Origin: JBAYDV01 sp041668045
GTDB taxonomy: Bacteria > Bacteroidota > Bacteroidia > Bacteroidales > UBA932
Direction of reading: 5' to 3'
DNA: 11,797 nucleotides
Assembly (NCBI GenBank): GCA_041668045.1
Contig: JBAYDV010000064.1
Location: 1 to 11,797 of the forward strand
Part shown: piece after piece, positions 1-8,444 of the stretch
How the letters are laid out: each line of letters starts with the position of its first letter
Position numbering within the stretch: position 1 is the first letter of the stretch
Notes under the pieces: generated by a model
The model's database searches: none
Told to the model about the DNA's origin: nothing
Seen by the model: the letters and a program-made list of their open reading frames with translations, nothing else
Made by a program: the position numbers and the translations under genes

Positions 1-1110
1 ACCATCTTCAGAAAATCCTATTCCAATAGTAGATTCATTAAGATCTGATATTTGAGTTTCAGAAAGATAACGATTCACATTATCAACATCCATAAGTTGA
101 ATAGTTAATGTAGTCTGCATATCTATATGTAGAGTATACTCTTCACCTAAAGTTACATTAGATACTCCTGTAAAGAAATATTTAAAATAAGAAGAGAAAG
201 AAGGAGTTAAGATATATGATCCCTCATTTTGACTAATTTCGAAGGAATCCTCTGAATTAAATTCTGGGAAATTAACTAAATCAGTTCCCTCTTCTAACCA
301 ATTATTAGCGATTACACTAGCCTCATCAGTAACTAAACTACTAGCTACCCATTTTCCAACAACTTTATCCATTATAGCGCCAAAAATACTAATCTTCACT
401 GATGAATTTTGTCCCGCTACGAATCCAAGTCCTGGATTAGCCTTTAATACGATTAAATCCTTACCATCCTCCTTTGCAAGAAGATTAAGAACTACAGTTC
501 CTTTAGATTGACCTACTGGTATTACTACTTCTGCATTATCTGCGAATTCGAAATTCACACCTTCAACAGCTGTTGAATTTTCAGTATCAACAGAAATAGG
601 TATAACGATCTCATCTTCAGCTACTACTGGATTATCATCCTCATCTCTAAGCTCAAGTACTACATTGGCTACTGAACTCATAACTGTTTCTCTAGACTCG
701 AATGAGTATGTCGTAAGTTCTTTTTTACCTAAAGCTACTGTAGCTACTGGAATATCTCCTTTAACAAATCCAGTTGGAGGAGTTACATTTAAAATAATAT
801 TTTTAGCTGCGTCATAATTATCTTTTGCTGATATCGTAATAGTAGCTTTTACTACGCCTGCTGAGAAAGAAAAAGTCTCTGCAGATACAGTATAATCAGT
901 TCCTTTCACTGCTGTTCCAGAGAATGTTATATCAGCAGACTGTGCTAAACCTTCAGAGTAATCTGACATGATTAAGTTTACGTCTATACTACCATTAGTA
1001 AGAGCGTAAGCTGCTTTGTCAAATGATACACTTGGTGTAGGATCGTCGTCTGTACATGAAGAAGCCATAAAAACAGCCGCTGCCATAAATAATAAAAAGA
1101 TTTTTTTCAT
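1..1110 (-). CDS. Surface lipoprotein with tandem Calx-beta-like domains, 3' end outside window
   Basis: The frame is open from an ATG at 1110 to base 1, giving 370 residues with no stop, so the C-terminus lies outside the window. The N-terminus is a lipoprotein signal: KK, a hydrophobic stretch, then MASSC with the lipid-bearing Cys at residue 19. TDDD follows, an acidic tail of the kind that directs Bacteroidota lipoproteins to the cell surface. Residues about 27-128 and 133-244 look like two related beta-sandwich repeats of Calx-beta type: compare FSGTAVKGTDYTV near 63-75 with STAVEGVNFEF near 179-189. From about 247 a different region starts with DKVVGKW, which recalls the lipocalin-like C-terminal domains of Bacteroidota lipoproteins. 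No catalytic motif is visible. It is the last visible gene of the SusCD run, 41 nt after the small lipoprotein, so an accessory surface-binding role is inferred. The export call is firm; the function is unknown. Confidence 0.85.
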   Translation of the reverse strand, partial: MKKIFLLFMAAAVFMASSCTDDDPTPSVSFDKAAYALTNGSIDVNLIMSDYSEGLAQSADITFSGTAVKGTDYTVSAETFSFSAGVVKATITISAKDNYDAAKNIILNVTPPTGFVKGDIPVATVALGKKELTTYSFESRETVMSSVANVVLELRDEDDNPVVAEDEIVIPISVDTENSTAVEGVNFEFADNAEVVIPVGQSKGTVVLNLLAKEDGKDLIVLKANPGLGFVAGQNSSVKISIFGAIMDKVVGKWVASSLVTDEASVIANNWLEEGTDLVNFPEFNSEDSFEISQNEGSYILTPSFSSYFKYFFTGVSNVTLGEEYTLHIDMQTTLTIQLMDVDNVNRYLSETQISDLNESTIGIGFSEDG

Positions 1111-1151
1111 TTTTAAAAATTTAATTTGTTTATAAAATAGTAAATTGGTGT

Positions 1152-1397
1152 TTATTGTTGTAAACTTTCTATAGCTTGATCATATTCATCAAACATAGCA
1201 TCAACTATAGCTCTTTCTTCATCTGTAAGTAAAGGAGCCTCTGGTAATACAATAGTTGTTTGATATCCATCATTAATATCTGGAGTTTCAGAAATATCAC
1301 CCTCACAAGAACTTGTAGTTAATGAAATAGCCGATAATACTGTTACTGAAAGCAGTAATTTTGTTATTGTTTTTTTAATTTTCATAATGTATTTCAT
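1152..1397 (-). CDS. Very small acidic lipoprotein in SusCD operon
   Basis: This 81-residue gene begins 2 nt after the SusD stop codon. It starts at MKYI or, equally plausibly, at the second Met four codons on (ATG at 1385), which gives a more typical signal peptide beginning MKIKK. A hydrophobic segment leads to TTSSC, with Cys31 as the likely lipidation site, followed by EGD. The mature part has only about 50 residues after the Cys. It carries about 14 Asp/Glu against a single Arg, with a Pro-rich first half and a probable helix at the end (from LTDEERAIVDAM onward). No known domain is recognised. Its place directly behind susD and ahead of a second lipoprotein suggests a small surface subunit of the SusCD complex, but that is inference. 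Exact adjacency and the clear lipobox argue that it is a real gene. Confidence 0.8.
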   Translation of the reverse strand: MKYIMKIKKTITKLLLSVTVLSAISLTTSSCEGDISETPDINDGYQTTIVLPEAPLLTDEERAIVDAMFDEYDQAIESLQQ

Positions 1398-1399
1398 AT

Positions 1400-2791
1400 T
1401 TAGATTACTTGATCATATCCTTCATTCTGTATAAGTCCATCAACTAATATAACATCCATAACAGGTAAAGGGAATGTATACATAAATTTTTCTGTCGTAT
1501 ATTTATGACCATTTCTAGCCATCCAAAAAGTTGGTCTGCCATTACGTTTTAGTTCATACCATCTATCACAACTTTCCAGGAAGAACTCTTTTCTTCTTTC
1601 ATTAAGGATAGAATTTATTAAAGGTGTAAGAGCTTCTCCTTTAGCATCCACTTTTATAATCTCATTAGGATTTACTTCTGGCAGAGTCGCCATAGTATAT
1701 GGAGTAAAATTCTCTATTCTTTTACTTCTTAATAAATTAAGATACTGTAAAGCATTCTCATTCGATGAATTATGATAATAACTCTCAGCAAGTATTAAAC
1801 ACATTTCTGCTGACCTCATATCTGAGATTAAGATTTTATTAAACTCTCTTTCTGGAGTAAATGAAAGAGAATATCTTATATCTTTATCACCATCTTCAAA
1901 TGCATCTATGAAACGTTTACTAACTGGTCTGGAAACTAATACTCTTTTATTTCCATCTAGAGCTGTTTTAGTGCTTGAATTACTTAAAATAGCAGATTTA
2001 AAGATCATATTTCCTTTCATAGCATTCTGAGAGGTCATCATCTCTGTATAAGCATCACCTTCTAATAAAGGATATTTTTCTAATAATTCAGACGCATATT
2101 TAATAGCACTAGTATAATCTTGAACCCAGAAATATAATCTAGCTAAATAACCATTAATAACATCATCATTAAAACGATATACTTCATCAGAAATCGTAAA
2201 TGTTTTAGCTTTATTAAAATCTGAAACGATTTGATTTACTGTTTCAGAATATGTACTTCTTATAGGTTTTTCTTCCATATCAAATGTACTTACAATAGGA
2301 ACTCCTAACTGTAAAGGATCACCTGAATATGGTTCACAAAAATTTCTTAGTAATTGATAATATGCTACACCTCTTAAGGCATAAGCTACTCCAAACACAT
2401 TCTGACCTAATTCAGATGTCTGGTCTTCTAAATTATCAAGAACTATATTACAATTTCTAATAGTCTCATAAAGATTTATATATAAATACTGCTGAGAAGA
2501 TAATTTAGAACCTATATATGAAGGAAGAAAATTTCCTCCTGGATACATAGTAATACTAGCCTCCAGATTATCACTAAAACAAGAATAATCTACAACAGTA
2601 CCATTATCTCCTACTAAATAATCTTCACCATAATCGATATCATTCAATATAGTATGCATCATGGCAGAAAATTCTTCAGCAGTCTTAGGAATAGTCTTAC
2701 CGTAAGGTTTAATATCAAGATAACTTTTACATGATGTCATTAAAACTAATGCCATCAAAAATATTAAGGTTTTATTTATTATTATTTTCAT
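1400..2791 (-). CDS. SusD/RagB family outer-membrane lipoprotein (substrate-capture lid)
   Basis: The product has 463 residues, somewhat short for a family often near 500 or more. The lipobox is LMTSC with Cys21. It is followed by the family's characteristic mature N-terminus, YLDIKPYGKTIPKTAEEF, at about 24-41. A helical TPR-like core includes ALRGVAYYQLLRNFCEPYS near 138-156 and a following GVPIV. The C-terminal part keeps the usual ILNERRKEFFLESCDRWYEL segment and an FPLP...N.GY ending. SusD proteins sit on the cell surface as a hinged lid over the SusC barrel and help capture the substrate. The gene starts 11 nt after the susC stop, in the usual susC-susD order. Substrate cannot be read from the sequence; the peptidases upstream make peptides more likely than glycans. 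The family call is very secure. Confidence 0.96.
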   Translation of the reverse strand: MKIIINKTLIFLMALVLMTSCKSYLDIKPYGKTIPKTAEEFSAMMHTILNDIDYGEDYLVGDNGTVVDYSCFSDNLEASITMYPGGNFLPSYIGSKLSSQQYLYINLYETIRNCNIVLDNLEDQTSELGQNVFGVAYALRGVAYYQLLRNFCEPYSGDPLQLGVPIVSTFDMEEKPIRSTYSETVNQIVSDFNKAKTFTISDEVYRFNDDVINGYLARLYFWVQDYTSAIKYASELLEKYPLLEGDAYTEMMTSQNAMKGNMIFKSAILSNSSTKTALDGNKRVLVSRPVSKRFIDAFEDGDKDIRYSLSFTPEREFNKILISDMRSAEMCLILAESYYHNSSNENALQYLNLLRSKRIENFTPYTMATLPEVNPNEIIKVDAKGEALTPLINSILNERRKEFFLESCDRWYELKRNGRPTFWMARNGHKYTTEKFMYTFPLPVMDVILVDGLIQNEGYDQVI

Positions 2792-2802
2792 GATTCTTAT
2801 TA

Positions 2803-5800
2803 TTAAAAGCCAATACTAACACCAAAAGAATACGACCTACTCATAGGATAAACAGCACCTGGAGTCTCTGGATCCAGACCATCATAATCTGTAAAAGTAA
2901 ATAGATTATTCATACTGAAAGATAGCCCTACACTATTCAAACTCGCTTTCTTTACAAATTTATCAGGCAATGAATAGAGTAATGATAAAGAGCTGATTTT
3001 CAAATATGAAATATTTTCTAATAAAGAAGCATTTGTAATAGTAGATGCTGTCGGAGTATCTCTATCAAGATATAATCGCTCTCCATATCTATCTATTATT
3101 CTTGGATAGCCATCTGTTATAGGATTATCTTCTGTCCATCTATAAGTCACATCCTTAGATACGTTTAGATGATTAACATATAAGTCATTCTGCTGTGAAG
3201 GAATTGGTTCTAAATCACCACTACCCATAGCATCCGATATAGTCGAATAACCAACAGGAGAATTAATATTATTAAGAATATAACCTTTAAGAGAATATGA
3301 ACCACTTACACTCATAGTAAGTCTTTGATATCTAAAACTAGTAGAAAAACCTCCCGTATATGGAGCATTTGATGTCCCAACATAATAAAGATAATTCTTC
3401 GTATCTCTTAAATCTGATATATCTGTTATAACGGCATCTGGTCTAAGTTGATAATTATATATTCCTGTATCTGGATTTATACCAGTTGATTTACCTGTAA
3501 ATAAATGACCCAATGGATATCCTACATAATATGAACCATATACTGAGCCAGTAGGAGAATCATATTTAGTAAGTTTATTAAGATTATATGCAAAATTAGC
3601 AGAAGCACTCCATGAAATATCTTTACTTTGTATTATTCTTCCAGATAAAGAAACCTCTATACCTTTATTAATCTGCTCAGAAGTATTATAACTCTGAGTC
3701 GTAAATCCAGTAGTCGAAGGAACCGCTACACTAGTCACTAAATCGATTCCCTTTCTATAATAAGCCTCCACTAATAATGATATTCTATCTTTCAGAAATC
3801 CCAAATCCACAGCCACTTTAGCATCTCTGGTTTTTTCCCAACTAAGATGAGGATTAGGAGCATTAGATATCGACCCCATTCTATAAAATGCATCTTCTGT
3901 TTGACGGAAAGATGAATTATAATTCATTATAAAATTAGGATAAACAGATTTATTCACACCCCCTGTATAACCTGTCGATGTACGAATAGTCATAGAACTT
4001 ATAATATTTTTTATACTCTCGAAAAAAGGCTCTTGATCTATATTCCATGAAAATCCTAATGACCAGGTAGGATTAAACTGCTCCTCACTACCAAAATTAT
4101 TTGATCCATCTGTACGAATAGTATAATTGGCTATATACTTATCTTTAAGATTATAATCTAAAGCCGCATAAAAAGAAGCATACGAATTTTCCGTAATAGC
4201 CTGACCTAATAAACCATCCATAGTATTTCCAAAAGAAATTAATTTATCATAATTAACTACACCTCCTGTATTATCTTGATATATCGGAGTAGAATTATTT
4301 CCTGAAACAGGATCATATCCATATCTCTTCATAAAAAGACTCTTAGCATAATTTCCTCTAATTTCAGATCCACCCAATATACTTATACGATGAATATCAT
4401 TAAATATTCTTGAATAATTCAACTGCCCCCTCAACATATAACTTGTATTATACGATGTGCTCTGAGAAATCGAACCATACTTTCTCATAGAAGTAAGAGT
4501 ATTCGTCTCAAAAGGCCTATCCATAAATGCAGAATATGTATCCGCACCTAAGACAGTATCACTATTATCATTACTATATGAAAATGAAGCCATACCTGAG
4601 AAATTCAAATGTTTAGCTATCTTATAAGATAAATTAGCAGTTAAAGTAGCACTAGCACTTTTTCCCTCACTTGAAGTATTATTAATCTCTCGCATTATAT
4701 TAAAACCATCTTCAGGCAATGGTAAAGAATAACCCCCGTTACTCTCATTAAGAGAGAAGTATGTATTATCTGCAGCATAACTTCCATCATCATTATACAA
4801 TTTTTCATAAGGATTCGCGAAATATGCATAATCAAACATATTAATACTTGCAGCAGGAGAAGAAGATTTTTGATAAGAAAAATCTGTTATCAAACCAAAT
4901 GACAATCTATCATTTGGTCTATTACTGATTTTAGCATTAATATTATATCTGCTATAATCTGTATTAATAACCAAACCATTATTTTCTGAGTATCCTAAAG
5001 AAATATAATATGTAGTTTTATCGTTACCACCAGATAAAGAAAGATAATGACTCTGTGAAAGAGTAGTTCTAAATAATTCATCAAACCAGTCTGTAGATTG
5101 ACTTCCAAGCTGTGCAATAGCAGCATCCTGCTCTTCTGTACTATAACCACTATAATCTCCTACACCATTACGAATCATTCCTACAGCACCTACAGTTTGA
5201 TGGAATTCATCATATAGCTCTTGTTCCCATGCAAGTTTCTCAGATGAATTCATCAAATTATCTGACCTGGTAGGACTTGTCTGTACTGATGCATGTCCTG
5301 AATAGTTAATACTTAATTTACCTGCTTTACCTTTTTTAGTAGTTACTACGATAACTCCACCTGAAGCACGTGAACCATAAATAGCCGAAGCAGATGCATC
5401 TTTAAGAACTGTAATCGATGCGATATCCTGAGGATTAATTCCTCCTATACCATTAGCGAAGACTTCATTGAAATCTCCTGAACTAACCTGACTAGAATTA
5501 ACTGTTGGTATTTCTTTTTGAAGTGGCACTCCATCAACTACCCATAATGGACTAGCATTACCAGTAATAGAACTCGCCCCCCTGATTCTAATCTTAGCTG
5601 CTGCTCCAGGACGTCCTGAAGATGCTTGAATATTTACACCAGCTATTTTTCCTTTCATCAAATTATCAATATTACTTAAAGGCTTATTATCTAGCTCTTT
5701 AGCCTGCACTACACCAACTGAACCAGTACTCTTTCTTACTGTAGTTTCGGTATATCCTGTTACTACTACTTGATCTAATGAAACAGCATCTTCCTCTAAT

Positions 5801-6087
5801 ACTACATTAATCTTAGATTTTAAAATAGATAGTTTTACTGTTTTAAATCCAATAAAACTAAATTCTAAAGTCTGTCCACTATATGCTTTGATAGAATAAT
5901 GACCGTTTTCATCTGTCATATCACCTCTATTATCCTCCTTCACTACTACTGATACTCCTATCATAGGCTCTCCATTTATATCAGTTACTATTCCTGACAC
6001 TTCTGTAACTGTCTGCGCCTGAAGAACAGGTACAAACATGGCCATAATAATAAAAGTTAAAAGAGATTTTTTAAATACTAATTTCAT
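2803..6087 (-). CDS. SusC/RagA family TonB-dependent outer-membrane transporter
   Basis: The product has 1094 residues, a normal size for the family. A Sec signal ends at about VLQA-Q (residue 24). A carboxypeptidase-regulatory-like beta domain follows (about 28-100, with GIVTDINGEPMIGVSV), then a TonB-box-like DQVVVTGY at 105-112. The plug domain (about 115-255) contains IRIRGASSI, LWVVDGVP and the SusC/RagA signature SAIYGSRASGGVIVVTTKKG. The rest is a beta barrel ending in FGVSIGF, with the C-terminal Phe typical of outer-membrane proteins. No STN domain precedes the regulatory-like domain, so this is not the type that signals to an anti-sigma factor. It works with the SusD protein encoded next: substrate bound under the lid is pulled through the barrel with TonB-ExbBD energy. 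It starts 14 nt after the S9 peptidase stop. The sequence does not show what it transports. Confidence 0.97.
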   Translation of the reverse strand: MKLVFKKSLLTFIIMAMFVPVLQAQTVTEVSGIVTDINGEPMIGVSVVVKEDNRGDMTDENGHYSIKAYSGQTLEFSFIGFKTVKLSILKSKINVVLEEDAVSLDQVVVTGYTETTVRKSTGSVGVVQAKELDNKPLSNIDNLMKGKIAGVNIQASSGRPGAAAKIRIRGASSITGNASPLWVVDGVPLQKEIPTVNSSQVSSGDFNEVFANGIGGINPQDIASITVLKDASASAIYGSRASGGVIVVTTKKGKAGKLSINYSGHASVQTSPTRSDNLMNSSEKLAWEQELYDEFHQTVGAVGMIRNGVGDYSGYSTEEQDAAIAQLGSQSTDWFDELFRTTLSQSHYLSLSGGNDKTTYYISLGYSENNGLVINTDYSRYNINAKISNRPNDRLSFGLITDFSYQKSSSPAASINMFDYAYFANPYEKLYNDDGSYAADNTYFSLNESNGGYSLPLPEDGFNIMREINNTSSEGKSASATLTANLSYKIAKHLNFSGMASFSYSNDNSDTVLGADTYSAFMDRPFETNTLTSMRKYGSISQSTSYNTSYMLRGQLNYSRIFNDIHRISILGGSEIRGNYAKSLFMKRYGYDPVSGNNSTPIYQDNTGGVVNYDKLISFGNTMDGLLGQAITENSYASFYAALDYNLKDKYIANYTIRTDGSNNFGSEEQFNPTWSLGFSWNIDQEPFFESIKNIISSMTIRTSTGYTGGVNKSVYPNFIMNYNSSFRQTEDAFYRMGSISNAPNPHLSWEKTRDAKVAVDLGFLKDRISLLVEAYYRKGIDLVTSVAVPSTTGFTTQSYNTSEQINKGIEVSLSGRIIQSKDISWSASANFAYNLNKLTKYDSPTGSVYGSYYVGYPLGHLFTGKSTGINPDTGIYNYQLRPDAVITDISDLRDTKNYLYYVGTSNAPYTGGFSTSFRYQRLTMSVSGSYSLKGYILNNINSPVGYSTISDAMGSGDLEPIPSQQNDLYVNHLNVSKDVTYRWTEDNPITDGYPRIIDRYGERLYLDRDTPTASTITNASLLENISYLKISSLSLLYSLPDKFVKKASLNSVGLSFSMNNLFTFTDYDGLDPETPGAVYPMSRSYSFGVSIGF

Positions 6088-6101
6088 AATATTTTTATAT
6101 T

Positions 6102-8441
6102 TTATTTGTGTAATAATTGATGTGGATCTCTTGGTTCATTTAATAAGTTTTTCACGAAATAATATCTGATTAAATTATTATAATAATCATCTCCAAGACC
6201 ATGATCTTTTCCTGGAATAACCATTAAATCAAACTGCTTATTAGCTTTTATCAAAGCATTAACTAATCTGAATGTACTGGCAGGATGCACATTATTATCT
6301 ACATCACCAGTTATTAATAATAACTTACCTTTTAATCTATCAGCTAGCTCAATATTAGTTTTAACCTTAAAATCAAAAGATATATTACCTAAAGAATCTG
6401 TTTTTTCCTGAATTCCATTATATGTCTCTCCCCACCATTGAGTATATATATTATTATCATGATTTCCAGATGCAGCTACAGCTACTTTATAAAAATCCGG
6501 GTAAGTTAGAATAGAGGCTGCTGACATAAATCCACCACCAGAATGGCCATATATTCCTACTTTATTTAAATCTATATAATTATATCTTTTAGCTATCTGC
6601 TCTATAGTTCCTTTCTGATCTGCCAGAGGATAATCTCTTAAATTACCATAACCATAACAATGGAAATCTCTTCCTCTACGTCCATTACTTCCTCGTAAAG
6701 AAGTAGTTACCACTACGAAACCTAACTGAGCTAATGAAGCATTACTATTATCATCAGTAGCGAATGCCCATGGCATTAAATCAGTATGTGGACCAGGATA
6801 ACTATTCGCTATAATTGGATATCTTTTAGTTGTATCTATATCATATGGTTCATACATAACACTATACAACTTAGTCACAGAATCTCCTGCTAGAGTAGTT
6901 ATTAATTTAGGGTATTTCCAACCTTTCGCTAATAAATCTGAAATATCACAGTGTCCTAATGATAATTTCACATTGCCTTGCATGTCACATATATTAAACT
7001 TCGGAGCACTATCCATTCTTGAATAAGTATCTTGAATATACTTTCCGTTTGGAGATATTTTAATATCATGTTCTCCATTACCAGGTGTTAATAGAGTTAC
7101 ATCATTTTTATCAAATGAAGTCTTATAATAGAACTTGTAATTTGGATTTATACCTTTCTCTCGTCCGTAGCCTTCGAAGATAAAACTTCTTCCAAGCGTA
7201 TCAATTTTAGTAATTGGACCTGCTACGAAATCTCCTGAAGTAATAGTATTTTTTAAATTACCCTCCTGATCATAAAGATAATACTGTCCTTTACCTGTTC
7301 TTTCAGACCACCATATTATATCATTACCATCATTTAATATTTTAAAAGATATTAATTGATCATTAAAATGAGGTTTATTCTCATCATGAATAATAACTTT
7401 CACTTGCCCTGTATTAATATCTATACCACATAATTCTAATATATCGCAGGTTCTGTTTCTTCTATATAAAAAGACATATTTTGAAGATACAGCATCATAG
7501 TTAAAACGAGGAATCTCAAGCTTCTGATCTTTATATTTATCCATTTTAACCTTCTTGGCTGCCATGGCATCTGCATCTATAAGCCAAGCTTCATATTGCG
7601 TTACATTTTTATCTCCAGGAAGTGGAAATTTATATGTTTTTGGTTTTGGTCTTGGCTGAGCTAAATTATCGACTAGAGTCATAGTTCCGACTTTTCGCTC
7701 ATCTTTTCTAATTACGAAATATTTATGTGAGTCAAGGGCCCATCTTCCAGAAGGTCTATGCCTTAGAGTATCATCATGACTAGCCGTGTATCCAGAATTA
7801 AATGAATAATATTTAGCCCCATCATATGTAAGTCTAACGCTGTCACTTTCATCTGTTTTATGTAAGTATATATCATGTTTATAGGTATAAACGTAATACA
7901 GACTATCTTTACTATAACTTTTCCAGCTATCATTATGTGAGGAGAGTCTCCTTAAATACGACTTGTTATTCGATTCTTCTTTTTTAACTTTTATTTCTTT
8001 TAAGCGTCTAGTTAGTCTGTTATATTGTAACTTCTTCTTATCATAATTAAAAGTAAAAGTGTTTAAAGATTTTGAAAAATCTAATGAATAAATTTTTAGA
8101 TGTGTAGCTTCAACCTCTTTTCCTGTTATTTTAGAAAGTTTTTTAGCCATTGAAGCATTATCAAAAAGCTGGACCTTTTTCCAATTATTCGATGTAACTA
8201 GGTAAAAAACATCTCCTTCATCTTTAGTGTCATATTGATAATAAAATGCTTTACCATTATCTATCCAATTAAGATAAATACTACTATTAAGTATGTATTT
8301 ATATAAACCATCATTGTCTTGAATATCAAGCGCATTCATAGTTATAGAATCTTTTTCTATAGATTCAGGATTTTGAGCATTCGCTACTGTTGAACATAGT
8401 GTTCCTAGAAAAATCGATATAACGATTAAGGGATATTTCAT
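6102..8441 (-). CDS. Exported S9 family serine peptidase (DPP IV / prolyl oligopeptidase-like)
   Basis: The product has 779 residues and a Sec signal peptide ending near VANAQ (about residue 22), with no lipobox. Residues about 50-500 form the beta-propeller region of DPP IV-type peptidases, with blade-like segments such as RWALDSHKYFVIRKDERKV at 233-251. Residues about 520-775 are the alpha/beta-hydrolase catalytic domain. The triad is intact: Ser634 in GHSGGG, Asp715 in GDVDNNVHP and His747 in GKDHGL. Family members cleave short peptides, often after Pro or as dipeptides from the N-terminus. The Glu-Glu pair that anchors the peptide N-terminus in true DPP IV is not seen upstream of RWALDS, where HDD stands instead, so dipeptidyl activity is uncertain. 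No type IX secretion tail is visible, so the periplasm is the likely location. The start lies 3 nt after the S8 gene's stop, pointing to co-translation. Confidence 0.93.
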   Translation of the reverse strand: MKYPLIVISIFLGTLCSTVANAQNPESIEKDSITMNALDIQDNDGLYKYILNSSIYLNWIDNGKAFYYQYDTKDEGDVFYLVTSNNWKKVQLFDNASMAKKLSKITGKEVEATHLKIYSLDFSKSLNTFTFNYDKKKLQYNRLTRRLKEIKVKKEESNNKSYLRRLSSHNDSWKSYSKDSLYYVYTYKHDIYLHKTDESDSVRLTYDGAKYYSFNSGYTASHDDTLRHRPSGRWALDSHKYFVIRKDERKVGTMTLVDNLAQPRPKPKTYKFPLPGDKNVTQYEAWLIDADAMAAKKVKMDKYKDQKLEIPRFNYDAVSSKYVFLYRRNRTCDILELCGIDINTGQVKVIIHDENKPHFNDQLISFKILNDGNDIIWWSERTGKGQYYLYDQEGNLKNTITSGDFVAGPITKIDTLGRSFIFEGYGREKGINPNYKFYYKTSFDKNDVTLLTPGNGEHDIKISPNGKYIQDTYSRMDSAPKFNICDMQGNVKLSLGHCDISDLLAKGWKYPKLITTLAGDSVTKLYSVMYEPYDIDTTKRYPIIANSYPGPHTDLMPWAFATDDNSNASLAQLGFVVVTTSLRGSNGRRGRDFHCYGYGNLRDYPLADQKGTIEQIAKRYNYIDLNKVGIYGHSGGGFMSAASILTYPDFYKVAVAASGNHDNNIYTQWWGETYNGIQEKTDSLGNISFDFKVKTNIELADRLKGKLLLITGDVDNNVHPASTFRLVNALIKANKQFDLMVIPGKDHGLGDDYYNNLIRYYFVKNLLNEPRDPHQLLHK

Positions 8442-8444
8442 TTT

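Noticed and set aside
1190..1197. TATGTTTG on the minus strand as an internal promoter for the Calx-beta lipoprotein
   Set aside because: It matches TAnnTTTG but lies inside the small lipoprotein gene, has no spaced -33 element, and such matches are common by chance in AT-rich DNA.
2803..6087. Reading the SusCD pair as a glycan utilisation locus
   Set aside because: No carbohydrate-active enzyme is encoded in the window and both linked enzymes are peptidases. This is not excluded, because the operon continues past base 1.
6088..6101. Near-palindromic AT sequence between the S9 peptidase and susC genes
   Set aside because: The stem is only five A/T pairs in a 14-nt gap that is AT-rich throughout, so it carries no convincing signal as a terminator or operator.
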